Of a DNA stretch of 6,602 nucleotides, positions 1-5,470 are shown one piece after another (the stretch's first letter is position 1; each line of letters opens with the position of its first letter). Both the position numbers and the translations under genes were made by a program. Source of the DNA: Burkholderiales bacterium (GTDB lineage: Bacteria > Pseudomonadota > Gammaproteobacteria > Burkholderiales > Burkholderiaceae_A); contig JAURCW010000068.1 of NCBI GenBank assembly GCA_030828265.1, positions 1 to 6,602 of the forward strand, written 5' to 3'. A model generated the notes under the pieces. The model saw only the letters and a program-made list of their open reading frames with translations. It was not told where the DNA came from and ran no database searches.

Positions 1-420
1 CGATCACACCCCGGCGGAAGTCTTGGCAGGCGCCTTCTTGTTCGTGTGGCTGATGTGATGCGCCAAGGCAACGAGGTTCCCAAAGTAAGCGACGCTGCCT
101 TGCTGTCACAGACACTCATTGAAATGACCAGTAAACGTCTGGGCATGACCTGCGTGGTGGATGAGCAAGGGCGGCTTGCTGGCATTTTCACCGACGGCGA
201 CCTGCGTCGCGTTCTTGAAAGACAAGAGCTGCATGCTCAGACCGCTGTCAAAGACATCATGACAAGGCAGGTCAAGACCATCTCCTCCGAGTCCCTCGCC
301 ACGGAGGCCGCCCGTCTAATGGATGAGCGTCGAATCAACCACCTCGTTGTTGTGGATAAAAACAATGCCCCGCTTGGTGTGATTGGCCTTCACGACCTTC
401 TTGAAGCAAAAATTATTTAG
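1..420 (+). CDS. kdsD: D-arabinose 5-phosphate isomerase KdsD, 3' part only (C-terminal ~139 residues)
   Basis: The reading frame is open from the first base, so the gene begins before the window. The visible protein starts with RSHPGGSLGRRLL, the end of the SIS sugar-isomerase domain. The SHPGG(A/S)LGR motif is typical of KdsD/GutQ isomerases, and its histidine is one of the proposed active-site residues. Two CBS domains follow: the first from about VADVM to LRRVLE, the second from AVKDIM to the C-terminus (HDLLEAKII). The family enzyme interconverts D-ribulose 5-phosphate and D-arabinose 5-phosphate in the cytoplasm, the first step of Kdo synthesis for LPS. E. coli KdsD is about 328 residues, so roughly 40% is present. 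A GTG at 46 could be taken as a start but is internal, because homology continues upstream of it. kdsC follows after 15 bases, as expected for a Kdo operon. GutQ is the only close alternative; the kdsC-lpt context favours KdsD. Confidence 0.95.
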   Translation, partial: RSHPGGSLGRRLLVRVADVMRQGNEVPKVSDAALLSQTLIEMTSKRLGMTCVVDEQGRLAGIFTDGDLRRVLERQELHAQTAVKDIMTRQVKTISSESLATEAARLMDERRINHLVVVDKNNAPLGVIGLHDLLEAKII

Positions 421-435
421 CCTGCACCTGCCCTC

Positions 436-945
436 ATGACCCTAAAGAAAAGCCTAGGAAATGCCGCAGAGCGTCTAAACGCCATCAAGGCTGTTTTTCT
501 TGACGTCGACGGCGTCATGACGGACGGGGGCCTTTTTTATGGTGAGCATGGAGAGAGTCTGAAACGTTTTCATGTCCATGATGGTCAGGGGATTCAGTCC
601 TTGCGAGAGCAAGGCTTGGTTGTTGGCATTATTTCAGGCCGCTCACACCCGGCCGTTCACAAGCGCGCCCAGGAACTCGGGATCGACCCGGTTTTTCAAG
701 GCATCAGTAATAAGCTTCAATGCCTGCAGGATTGGGCTGAGAAAGCCAATCTGAGGCTTTCTCAAATCGCATTTATGGGCGATGACCTTGCCGATCTTCC
801 CGTGCTGGAGGCGGTTGGTTTTGCCGCCGGTGTGCCCAATGCTATTTCGCAGGTCCAGAAGATCAGCCACTGGATATCCGAGAAGCCGGGTGGGCAAGGT
901 GCCGTGCGTTGCCTTGCCGATTTATTCTCAGGTCACGCCCAATGA
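436..945 (+). CDS. kdsC: 3-deoxy-D-manno-octulosonate 8-phosphate phosphatase KdsC
   Basis: This 169-residue protein is a small C0-type HAD phosphatase with no cap domain. It removes the phosphate from Kdo-8-P to give Kdo in the cytoplasm, before CMP-activation by KdsB. The HAD motifs are all visible: motif I FLDVDGVMTDG with nucleophile D23 and acid/base D25; motif II ISGR with S67; motif III lysine K93 (SNK); motif IV GDDLADLP with D116/D117 and D120. The GGQGAVR stretch near residues 152-158 matches the conserved KdsC tail that reaches the neighbouring active site in the tetramer. Length is usual for the family. The start at 436 has no clear Shine-Dalgarno sequence in the 15-base gap after kdsD, so translation may depend on ribosomes finishing kdsD. 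The stop TGA (943-945) overlaps the lptC ATG. Confidence 0.96.
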   Translation: MTLKKSLGNAAERLNAIKAVFLDVDGVMTDGGLFYGEHGESLKRFHVHDGQGIQSLREQGLVVGIISGRSHPAVHKRAQELGIDPVFQGISNKLQCLQDWAEKANLRLSQIAFMGDDLADLPVLEAVGFAAGVPNAISQVQKISHWISEKPGGQGAVRCLADLFSGHAQ

Positions 946-1532
946 GGCTTGCCGTCCTAGAGCGCCTAGGCAGCCTGGTCTCCATTGGAATGGTTGGCAT
1001 GCTTACGCTTGCAGCATGGCTACTCAGCGAGCTAGTAGCCCAGTCATCGGGCCCTGTGTCCTCACGGCCTGCGGGCTCCGTTTCTACCGTGATTACCCAG
1101 GCCGAGATTCTCCAAACCACTGCGCAAGGCGGGGCGCAGTATCGGGTGAAGGCACCGCGCGTCGACCTTTTCAACGATGGTCAGGCATTGCTGGACCAGC
1201 CCGAGCTCGTCTCTCTTGCCCAATCGCAGCCAGGTCCAGCCATGTCAGCTCGAGCAGACTCTGCCGTCATTTCAAGTAATCAACAAGAGATTGAGATTCG
1301 GGGAAACGCCAAAATCAGTCGGCCCGCCCAGCAAAGGGAGCCCGCCCTTGAGGTGACAAGCCCATGGATTCGATTCGATCTGAATAAGCAGACCGCCCAG
1401 ACAACAGCACCTGTTCGAGTGGTTCGCGGTGCATCGGTTCTAACCGGTGACGGGCTTATGCTCGATCAACGCGCAGAGACCTTGCGGGTCTTGTCCAACA
1501 CCAAAATGATTCTTAAGCCTGAAAGCGAATGA
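942..1532 (+). CDS. lptC: LPS export system protein LptC
   Basis: This 196-residue protein has the LptC layout: a short N-terminus, one transmembrane helix at about residues 10-32 (LVSIGMVGMLTLAAWLLSELV), then a periplasmic beta-jellyroll domain. Family features seen include QYRVKAPRVDLFNDG (67-80), followed by LLDQPELVSL, an IEIRGNAKISRP strand (about 117-128), and TTAPVRVVRGASVLTGDGL (154-172). LptC joins the LptB2FG transporter in the inner membrane and passes LPS to LptA. Conservation in LptC is low across species, so the call rests on layout, length (E. coli 191) and position between kdsC and lptA. I chose the ATG at 942 over the in-frame ATG at 909: it puts a short N-terminus before the membrane helix, overlaps the kdsC stop as ATGA, and has a weak CAGG nine bases upstream. 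A start at 909 would lie well inside kdsC. Confidence 0.93.
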   Translation: MRLAVLERLGSLVSIGMVGMLTLAAWLLSELVAQSSGPVSSRPAGSVSTVITQAEILQTTAQGGAQYRVKAPRVDLFNDGQALLDQPELVSLAQSQPGPAMSARADSAVISSNQQEIEIRGNAKISRPAQQREPALEVTSPWIRFDLNKQTAQTTAPVRVVRGASVLTGDGLMLDQRAETLRVLSNTKMILKPESE

Positions 1533-2143
1533 CTGTGGGTTGCTCATTAACAACGCCAATACGCCTGCTGCATTCGCTGCGCTCGCTCCATCGAGTAGCC
1601 GGTAAGAGCTATCTGGTCATCGTTGTTACCCTACTGAGCTCATCGGTTTACGCCACGGAGCCCCCAGCAACCAAGATCGATGCAGACGAACTGCGGCATG
1701 ATGAACAGAGGCTCGTAACCGAGTTTCGAGGCAATGTGAGCCTCAACCGTGGGGCACTTAGCCTGCAGGGCGATGCGCTTGAGTTAGAGCAACTGCCCAA
1801 CTCGGGCATGAAGGGCCGGGTGATTGGTCAACCCGCTCGGTTTCAACAAAAGCCCGCGAATAGCAATGAATCGGTCGAAGGTCAGGGCAAGACTATTCTC
1901 TATAACAGCCAGACTGAAATTGTTGTTATTGACGGGGAGGCTGTCCTGCGGCGGCTTCTCAATGGCCGGGTTATCGATACCGTCGCAGGTGACCGCCTGG
2001 TCTACGACCAGGTCACCCAGACCTATCGGGTTGAGTCAACGCCAGGTCAGCCACGCACCCGTATGACCCTTATGCCCCGCCCTGCCCAACCATCGCAGAC
2101 GCCTGCACCCGTGCCTTCCACAAGCAACCCAACCAAGCCATGA
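1529..2143 (+). CDS. lptA: LPS transport periplasmic protein LptA
   Basis: This 204-residue protein contains an OstA/LptA domain at about residues 47-180. The opening [28 protein letters not shown] is typical: the strand pattern 'FRGNV.L.RG...L.GD.L' is the family hallmark, followed by ARFQQKP, a [18 protein letters not shown] stretch and a GDRLVYDQ strand. LptA forms the beta-jellyroll bridge that carries LPS across the periplasm from LptC to LptD. A signal peptide is visible: hydrophobic core [12 protein letters not shown] (28-39) and a V-Y-A site, with predicted cleavage after A42. The n-region is unusually long (about 27 residues, several Arg/His). The C-terminus (about 183-204) is a Pro/Ser/Thr-rich tail, probably disordered. 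The ATG overlaps the lptC stop (ATGA) with no strong Shine-Dalgarno sequence, suggesting translational coupling. Confidence 0.94.
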   Translation: MTVGCSLTTPIRLLHSLRSLHRVAGKSYLVIVVTLLSSSVYATEPPATKIDADELRHDEQRLVTEFRGNVSLNRGALSLQGDALELEQLPNSGMKGRVIGQPARFQQKPANSNESVEGQGKTILYNSQTEIVVIDGEAVLRRLLNGRVIDTVAGDRLVYDQVTQTYRVESTPGQPRTRMTLMPRPAQPSQTPAPVPSTSNPTKP

Positions 2144-2907
2144 GCCTTCAGGCGGGTCCTGGCGAAGTCTCTGTTCTTGATATTCAAAGCCTGCAAAAGG
2201 GCTATCAGGGCCGATCCGTCGTTCGCGATGTCTCGCTCACAGTGAAAACGGGGGAGGTCGTTGGGCTGCTTGGGCCAAATGGCGCGGGAAAGACCACCTG
2301 CTTTTACATGATTGTTGGGCTAGTGCCTGCCGATGGGGGGCGCATTGAGCTCGACGGCATGGACCTCACCCGACGGCCAATCCATCAAAGGGCGCAACAT
2401 GGCCTTTCCTATCTGCCGCAGGAGGCCTCGATTTTTCGAAGGCTGTCGGTCGCAGACAACATTCGCGCCATTCTAGAGCTTCAGAAAACAACGACGGGTC
2501 AGCCCCTTAGCCAGACGGAAATCGATCGGCGTCTGCGCGAGCTGTTGAAAGAACTTCAAATTACAGGCATTGAACACAGCCTCGGGCAGTCGCTCTCCGG
2601 CGGAGAGCGCAGGCGCGTGGAGATCGCTCGCGCCTTGGCCACCGACCCCAAATTTATTTTGCTCGATGAGCCCTTTGCGGGCGTAGACCCAATTGCAGTT
2701 ATCGAGATTCAACGAATTATTCGCTTTCTGAAAAGCAAGGGCATTGGAGTTTTAATTACGGACCATAATGTTCGCGAGACCCTCGGAATCTGCGATCATG
2801 CGACTATCCTTAATAACGGAGAAGTGCTTGCAAGCGGAACGCCAGCCGACATCGTTGACAATACGGAGGTTCGTCAGGTTTACCTTGGCGAGCACTTCAG
2901 AATGTAA
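2140..2907 (+). CDS. lptB: LPS export ABC transporter ATP-binding protein LptB
   Basis: This 255-residue ABC ATPase has every nucleotide-binding motif: Walker A GPNGAGKT (45-52), Q-loop Q94 in [18 protein letters not shown], signature LSGGE (152-156), Walker B FILLDEP (172-178, catalytic E177), D-loop around AGVD, and switch histidine H209. The Q-loop stretch and the C-terminal YLGEHFRM separate LptB from the related branched-chain amino acid ATPases (LivF/LivG). LptB dimerises under LptF and LptG at the cytoplasmic face of the inner membrane and powers LPS extraction. The N-terminus is about 13 residues longer than E. coli LptB (241 residues): the extra part is roughly [12 protein letters not shown]. 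The ATG at 2140 overlaps the lptA stop as ATGA and has no visible Shine-Dalgarno sequence, so coupling to lptA is likely. Confidence 0.98.
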   Translation: MSLQAGPGEVSVLDIQSLQKGYQGRSVVRDVSLTVKTGEVVGLLGPNGAGKTTCFYMIVGLVPADGGRIELDGMDLTRRPIHQRAQHGLSYLPQEASIFRRLSVADNIRAILELQKTTTGQPLSQTEIDRRLRELLKELQITGIEHSLGQSLSGGERRRVEIARALATDPKFILLDEPFAGVDPIAVIEIQRIIRFLKSKGIGVLITDHNVRETLGICDHATILNNGEVLASGTPADIVDNTEVRQVYLGEHFRM

Positions 2908-2910
2908 GGA
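2905..2910 (+). promoter_or_regulatory. rpoN ribosome binding site overlapping the lptB stop codon
   Basis: TAAGGA contains the lptB stop codon TAA and a Shine-Dalgarno core (AAGGA). It ends 12 bases before the ATG at 2923, somewhat far but usable, and directly abuts a TTG at 2911, which is too close to be read from it. This spacing decides the rpoN start in favour of 2923 and ties rpoN translation to ribosomes ending on lptB. Confidence 0.55.
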
Positions 2911-2922
2911 TTGCCTGTCGGT

Positions 2923-4380
2923 ATGAAGATTACCCTTACCACCAAGACAAGCCAGCAGCTCTCACTCACACCGCAGCTGCAGCAGGCCATTCGGCTGCTC
3001 ACCCTCTCAAACCTTGAGCTGCGCCAAGAACTCGACGATTTCGTGCGCGACAACCCACTGCTCGAACTTGAAGACGTTGCGGATGCCCCGGTCTCGGAGG
3101 CCGAACCCGAAGGCGCCAATGAGTCAGCCGACAGCCGAGAGGAGGAGCTTGATAGCCTTGCCGACTGGAAGACCAAGCAGGCCGGTGACGGAGATGACGA
3201 CGGCCGCGAGGACCAGGATCAGTCGACCGTTAGCCTAAACAGCCATCTGCGTGAACAGGCGGCCGGGCTGCAGCTTGAACCGAAAGACCGGCTTTGGCTT
3301 GAGATTCTCATTGAAGCCCTTGACGAGGATGGCTATCTGCGTGACGACCTTGAAGAGATTGCCGCGAGTTTTGAGTCCGTTTTTGTCGAGCACTTTGATG
3401 AGCCCTTGCTTGAGGAAGAGTACCTCGTCGGGCTGAGGCTTTTGCAGTCGCTTGAGCCCGCTGGCGTAGGGGCACGCAATCTTCAGGAATGCCTGCTGTT
3501 GCAGCTCGAGGCACTTCCTCACGCCGATGATCCCTTCGACACCCACGAATCGAGTGGCTCTGGCCAAGACATTATTTCAGCAAGTCACTATGGGCTGGCC
3601 AGGCGCCTTATTGAAGATCACATTGAAACCCTGGGTAACGCCAACCCCATTACCCTTGCCAAAACACTGGGCGAGGACAAGAACGACCTGATTGAGGCCT
3701 TGCGTCTTATTCGTAGCCTCAACCCCAGGCCCGCTGGGCTTTTTCGTGATCAGCATGCGGGCTACCTCATTCCAGACGTGGTGGTCTACAAAACCCGTAA
3801 CGGGTTATGGCGGGCGCGACTGGCAAGCGGGGCCTTGCCAAAGCTCTCTATTAATAATGACTATGCCCAACTCATTAAGACCACCGGCGGGGAATCGTCG
3901 AACCTCTCTCAAAAGCTTCAAGAGGCTCGCTGGATGCTTAAAAATATTCAACAGCGGTCGGACACGATTCTAAGGGTCTCCCAGGCTATTGTTGAGGCGC
4001 AGCAAGCTTTCTTCGAAGACGGCCCCAAGGCCATGCGGCCCTTGGTCTTGCGTGATATTGCCGAGGAATGCGAGCTGCACGAGTCCACTGTGTCTCGAGT
4101 GACCAGTCAAAAGTTCATGTTGACGCCCCTTGGCTGCTTTGAACTCAAGTATTTCTTTGGAAGCCATGTCTCCACCGACGACGGAGGAACAGCCTCGGCG
4201 ACGGCCCTTCGCGCTCAGATCGCCGACTGGATTAAGGGCGAAACACCCGGAAAGCCCCTATCCGACCAGGCCATCGCTGATCGATTTGCCGAGTCTGGGG
4301 TTGTGGTTGCCAGGCGCACCGTAGCGAAGTACCGTGAAGCCTTACGAATTCCAAGTGCTGCCCAACGTAGGCATCGCTAA
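2923..4380 (+). CDS. rpoN: RNA polymerase sigma-54 factor RpoN
   Basis: This 485-residue protein has the complete RpoN layout. Region I (1-51) is Gln/Leu-rich, with QQLSLTPQLQQAIRLL, and contacts enhancer-binding activators. Region II (about 52-103) is acidic, with about twenty Asp/Glu. The core-binding region contains EPAGVGARNLQECLLLQL (about 178-195). The C-terminal DNA-binding part has LRDIAEECELHESTVSRV (helix-turn-helix, about 376-393), then ELKYFF, and the RpoN box ARRTVAKYRE (463-472), which reads the -24 promoter element. Sigma-54 directs ATP-dependent transcription of nitrogen, flagellar and other genes. The frame opens at TTG 2911, but known RpoN proteins begin at the MK-(x)-LQLK-like segment, so I chose ATG 2923. 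Residues about 197-220 form a polar Asp/Ser/Gly stretch where many homologues look shorter. It lies four bases after lptB, as in many Proteobacteria. Confidence 0.97.
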   Translation: MKITLTTKTSQQLSLTPQLQQAIRLLTLSNLELRQELDDFVRDNPLLELEDVADAPVSEAEPEGANESADSREEELDSLADWKTKQAGDGDDDGREDQDQSTVSLNSHLREQAAGLQLEPKDRLWLEILIEALDEDGYLRDDLEEIAASFESVFVEHFDEPLLEEEYLVGLRLLQSLEPAGVGARNLQECLLLQLEALPHADDPFDTHESSGSGQDIISASHYGLARRLIEDHIETLGNANPITLAKTLGEDKNDLIEALRLIRSLNPRPAGLFRDQHAGYLIPDVVVYKTRNGLWRARLASGALPKLSINNDYAQLIKTTGGESSNLSQKLQEARWMLKNIQQRSDTILRVSQAIVEAQQAFFEDGPKAMRPLVLRDIAEECELHESTVSRVTSQKFMLTPLGCFELKYFFGSHVSTDDGGTASATALRAQIADWIKGETPGKPLSDQAIADRFAESGVVVARRTVAKYREALRIPSAAQRRHR

Positions 4381-4412
4381 GAAAGACGCACACGCTCAAT
4401 AGATCAACAACA

Positions 4413-4419
4413 AGGGAGG
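4413..4419 (+). promoter_or_regulatory. Strong ribosome binding site of hpf
   Basis: AGGGAGG lies six bases before the hpf ATG at 4426. It is the best Shine-Dalgarno match in the window and contrasts with the weak or absent sites before kdsC, lptA and lptB, suggesting hpf is translated independently and strongly. The rest of the 45-base rpoN-hpf gap shows no convincing promoter or terminator. Confidence 0.75.
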
Positions 4420-4425
4420 CGCCGT

Positions 4426-4755
4426 ATGAATGTCAACATCGTGGGTCATCACCTCGAGGTCACCAAGGCCATTGAAGGCTACGTCGAGCAAAAACTTAGT
4501 CGGGTCTGGCGACATTTTTCAAACGGTCAAGAGGCGAACGTCGTTCTTTCTGTTGATAAACGCGAACAAAAAGCCGAGATCACCGTCCATTTTCAGGGAA
4601 AAGACCTACACGCCGAGTCTAAGCATGACGACCTGTATGCCGCCATTGATCTCCTTGCAGACAAACTCGACCGTCAGGTGCTGCGCTATAAGGAACAGCA
4701 TCAATCGGGTGGCCATCCCTCAAGGGTTGCCGCCAAGGGGCTTGACCAGATCTAG
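4426..4755 (+). CDS. hpf: Ribosome hibernation promoting factor, short form (HPF/RaiA family)
   Basis: This 109-residue protein matches the S30AE/HPF fold: MNVNIVGHHLEVTKAIEGYVEQKLSRVWRHF at the N-terminus (first strand and helix), strands ANVVLSVDKREQKAEITVHFQGKDLHAES (about 37-65), and the second helix DDLYAAIDLLADKLDRQVLRYKEQH (68-92). Short HPF binds the small-subunit decoding region and, with RMF in gammaproteobacteria, forms inactive 100S ribosome dimers in stationary phase. The C-terminal tail after residue 92 (about 17 residues) is too short to be the dimerisation domain of long HPF, so this is the short form. Its place next to rpoN and ptsN is the classical location (formerly 'sigma-54 modulation protein', YhbH). 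RaiA/YfiA is the alternative name within the family; the context favours Hpf. Confidence 0.95.
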   Translation: MNVNIVGHHLEVTKAIEGYVEQKLSRVWRHFSNGQEANVVLSVDKREQKAEITVHFQGKDLHAESKHDDLYAAIDLLADKLDRQVLRYKEQHQSGGHPSRVAAKGLDQI

Positions 4756-4815
4756 TTAAATCAGAGGTCATCCAAGGCATGCGTCAAGTAACCGCCCTGA
4801 TCTCTCGGAAGAACC

Positions 4816-4841
4816 GGGGGTCTGGGTCGAGCCAAGCCCCT
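4816..4841 (+). terminator. Possible terminator-like hairpin after hpf
   Basis: An outer stem GGGG (4817-4820) pairs with CCCC (4837-4840), with a G-U pair possible on each side of it. An inner stem TGG (4823-4825) pairs with CCA (4832-4834) around a six-base loop, separated from the outer stem by a C-A mismatch. The sequence after it, TAATATT, is AT-rich but not a true U-tract, so termination would be partial at best. It lies 60 bases after the hpf stop and upstream of a new promoter, where a terminator would make sense. Confidence 0.3.
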
Positions 4842-4862
4842 AATATTGCATCGCAGCATATT
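4842..4862. promoter_or_regulatory. AT-rich imperfect dyad upstream of ptsN, operator-like
   Basis: AATAT (4842-4846) and ATATT (4858-4862) are perfect inverted arms. Inside them, GC (4848-4849) and GC (4856-4857) extend the symmetry with one unpaired T. If transcription starts near 4889, the dyad spans about -47 to -27 and so covers the expected -35 region, where a repressor or activator dimer could act. No known regulator consensus is recognised, and a chance dyad of this size is possible. Confidence 0.3.
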
Positions 4863-4876
4863 GAGGGGAGACTGGC

Positions 4877-4882
4877 TATAAT
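4877..4882 (+). promoter_or_regulatory. Candidate sigma-70 -10 box for ptsN-hprK-rapZ
   Basis: The hexamer is a perfect TATAAT, 35 bases upstream of the ptsN ATG. A TG lies at 4873-4874, one base away from the ideal extended -10 spacing. The -35 region expected at about 4854-4859 has no TTGACA-like hexamer, so the promoter would be weak or activator-dependent. The start would be near 4889, giving a leader of about 30 bases. This is the only clear promoter candidate in the window. Confidence 0.5.
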
Positions 4883-4887
4883 TCCCG

Positions 4888-4901
4888 GCACATGTCTGTG
4901 C
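4888..4901 (+). other. Small hairpin in the ptsN leader
   Basis: GCACA (4888-4892) pairs perfectly with TGTGC (4897-4901) around the loop TGTC. It would sit at the very 5' end of the predicted ptsN transcript, one base before the Shine-Dalgarno sequence AAGGAG (4903-4907). A 5' hairpin here could stabilise the mRNA or affect ribosome access. It could equally be a DNA half-site pair. A five-base stem is short and may be chance. Confidence 0.35.
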
Positions 4902-4902
4902 A

Positions 4903-4907
4903 AGGAG
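4903..4907 (+). promoter_or_regulatory. ptsN ribosome binding site
   Basis: AGGAG (part of AAGGAG) lies ten bases before the ATG at 4918. It supports that start, which also gives the standard EIIA-Ntr N-terminus MNRISQLL. Confidence 0.6.
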
Positions 4908-4917
4908 AGTTCCTCAC

Positions 4918-5385
4918 ATGAACCGTATCAGTCAGCTGCTTCTGGCCAACAGCGTTCTTATCGATGTGGAGGCCACCAGCAAAAAACGCGTCTTCGAACG
5001 AGCAGGTCTGCTTTTCGAGGAACGTCGAGGAATCGCAAGAGCCAAGGTCTTCGATTCCTTATTCGCTCGGGAGCGCCTAGGCTCGACGGGCCTTGGCGAG
5101 GGAATCGCCATTCCACACGGACGAATCAAAGGAATCGAAGAGGCCGTGGCGGCGGTTGTTCGGCTCGCCGAGCCGATTGCCTTCGACGCTCCCGATGGCA
5201 AGCCCGTCTCGCTTCTTATTTTCTTACTGGTGCCCGAGCAGGCCACTCAAGAGCATCTCGAGCTGCTCTCCGAAGTGGCAGAGATGGTCTCCGATGCGGA
5301 TCTACGCGAGGCTTTGCTAGCAAGTCAGACATCGCAGATGCTCTACGACACCCTGGCCGCCTGGGGGCCAGCCGCAGCTCAGTAG
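4918..5385 (+). CDS. ptsN: Nitrogen-PTS EIIA component PtsN (EIIA-Ntr)
   Basis: This 155-residue protein is a single PTS EIIA type-2 (fructose/mannitol-like) domain. The phosphorylation site is H67 in GLGEGIAIPHGRIKG. Other family stretches are SSKKRVFERAGLLFEE-like residues (20-36), FDSLFARERLGSTGLG (45-60), FDAPDGKPVSLLIFLLVPEQATQEHLELLSEVAEM, and a final helix. EIIA-Ntr accepts phosphate from NPr/HPr in the cytoplasm and regulates rather than transports: in model species it affects potassium transport, sensor kinases and stress responses. The RpoN-HPF-EIIA-Ntr neighbourhood is classical. It is separated from hpf by 162 bases that hold its own likely promoter, and it sits 85 bases before hprK, whose kinase acts on the HPr-type phosphocarrier that would feed EIIA-Ntr. 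No ptsH, ptsI or npr is in the window. Confidence 0.97.
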   Translation: MNRISQLLLANSVLIDVEATSKKRVFERAGLLFEERRGIARAKVFDSLFARERLGSTGLGEGIAIPHGRIKGIEEAVAAVVRLAEPIAFDAPDGKPVSLLIFLLVPEQATQEHLELLSEVAEMVSDADLREALLASQTSQMLYDTLAAWGPAAAQ

Positions 5386-5448
5386 TCCTGCGCAAAAAAC
5401 GCCACTTCATTCATCGGCAAGCTGTTAAAGCGCAAAGGGTAATTCATG

Positions 5449-5466
5449 GCCCCTCTGGGCAGGGGC
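5449..5466 (+). promoter_or_regulatory. Hairpin that would sequester the hprK ribosome binding site
   Basis: GCCCCT (5449-5454) pairs perfectly with AGGGGC (5461-5466) around the loop CTGGGC. The 3' arm contains AGGGG (5461-5465), the best Shine-Dalgarno candidate for hprK, five bases before the ATG at 5471. The six-pair stem has five G-C pairs, so folding could reduce hprK initiation unless ribosomes or a ligand open it. The rest of the 85-base ptsN-hprK gap shows no convincing promoter or terminator. Confidence 0.45.
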
Positions 5467-5470
5467 AGGC

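Noticed and set aside
960..971. 12-base direct repeat GAGCGCCTAGGC, also found at 5070-5081
   Set aside because: Both copies encode the same short peptide ERLG within unrelated genes; one 12-base match in a window this size is expected by chance.
782..1279. 165-codon open frame across the kdsC-lptC junction
   Set aside because: It shadows kdsC and lptC in another frame, with Arg/Pro/Cys-rich composition and no domain.
2744..2769. Internal promoter for rpoN inside lptB (TTGGAG ... CATAAT)
   Set aside because: The spacer is only 14 bases and the sequence is explained by conserved LptB coding ([10 protein letters not shown]).
2880..3176. Minus-strand frame very rich in serine opposite the start of rpoN
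   Set aside because: The serine runs are the reverse reading of acidic Asp/Glu codons in RpoN region II, not a real gene.
4430..4759. 109-codon frame nearly coincident with hpf
   Set aside because: It is the +2 shadow of hpf; the hpf frame carries the full S30AE pattern and the strong ribosome binding site.
4887..4901. Sigma-54 -24/-12-like promoter (GG ... GC) before ptsN
   Set aside because: The spacing between GG and GC is 11 bases instead of 10 and there is no TTGC element; it also lies in the predicted leader.
5386..5448. Promoter for hprK in the ptsN-hprK gap (TTAAAG, TAATTC hexamers)
   Set aside because: None has an acceptable -35 partner at 16-18 bases; the ptsN promoter can serve hprK.
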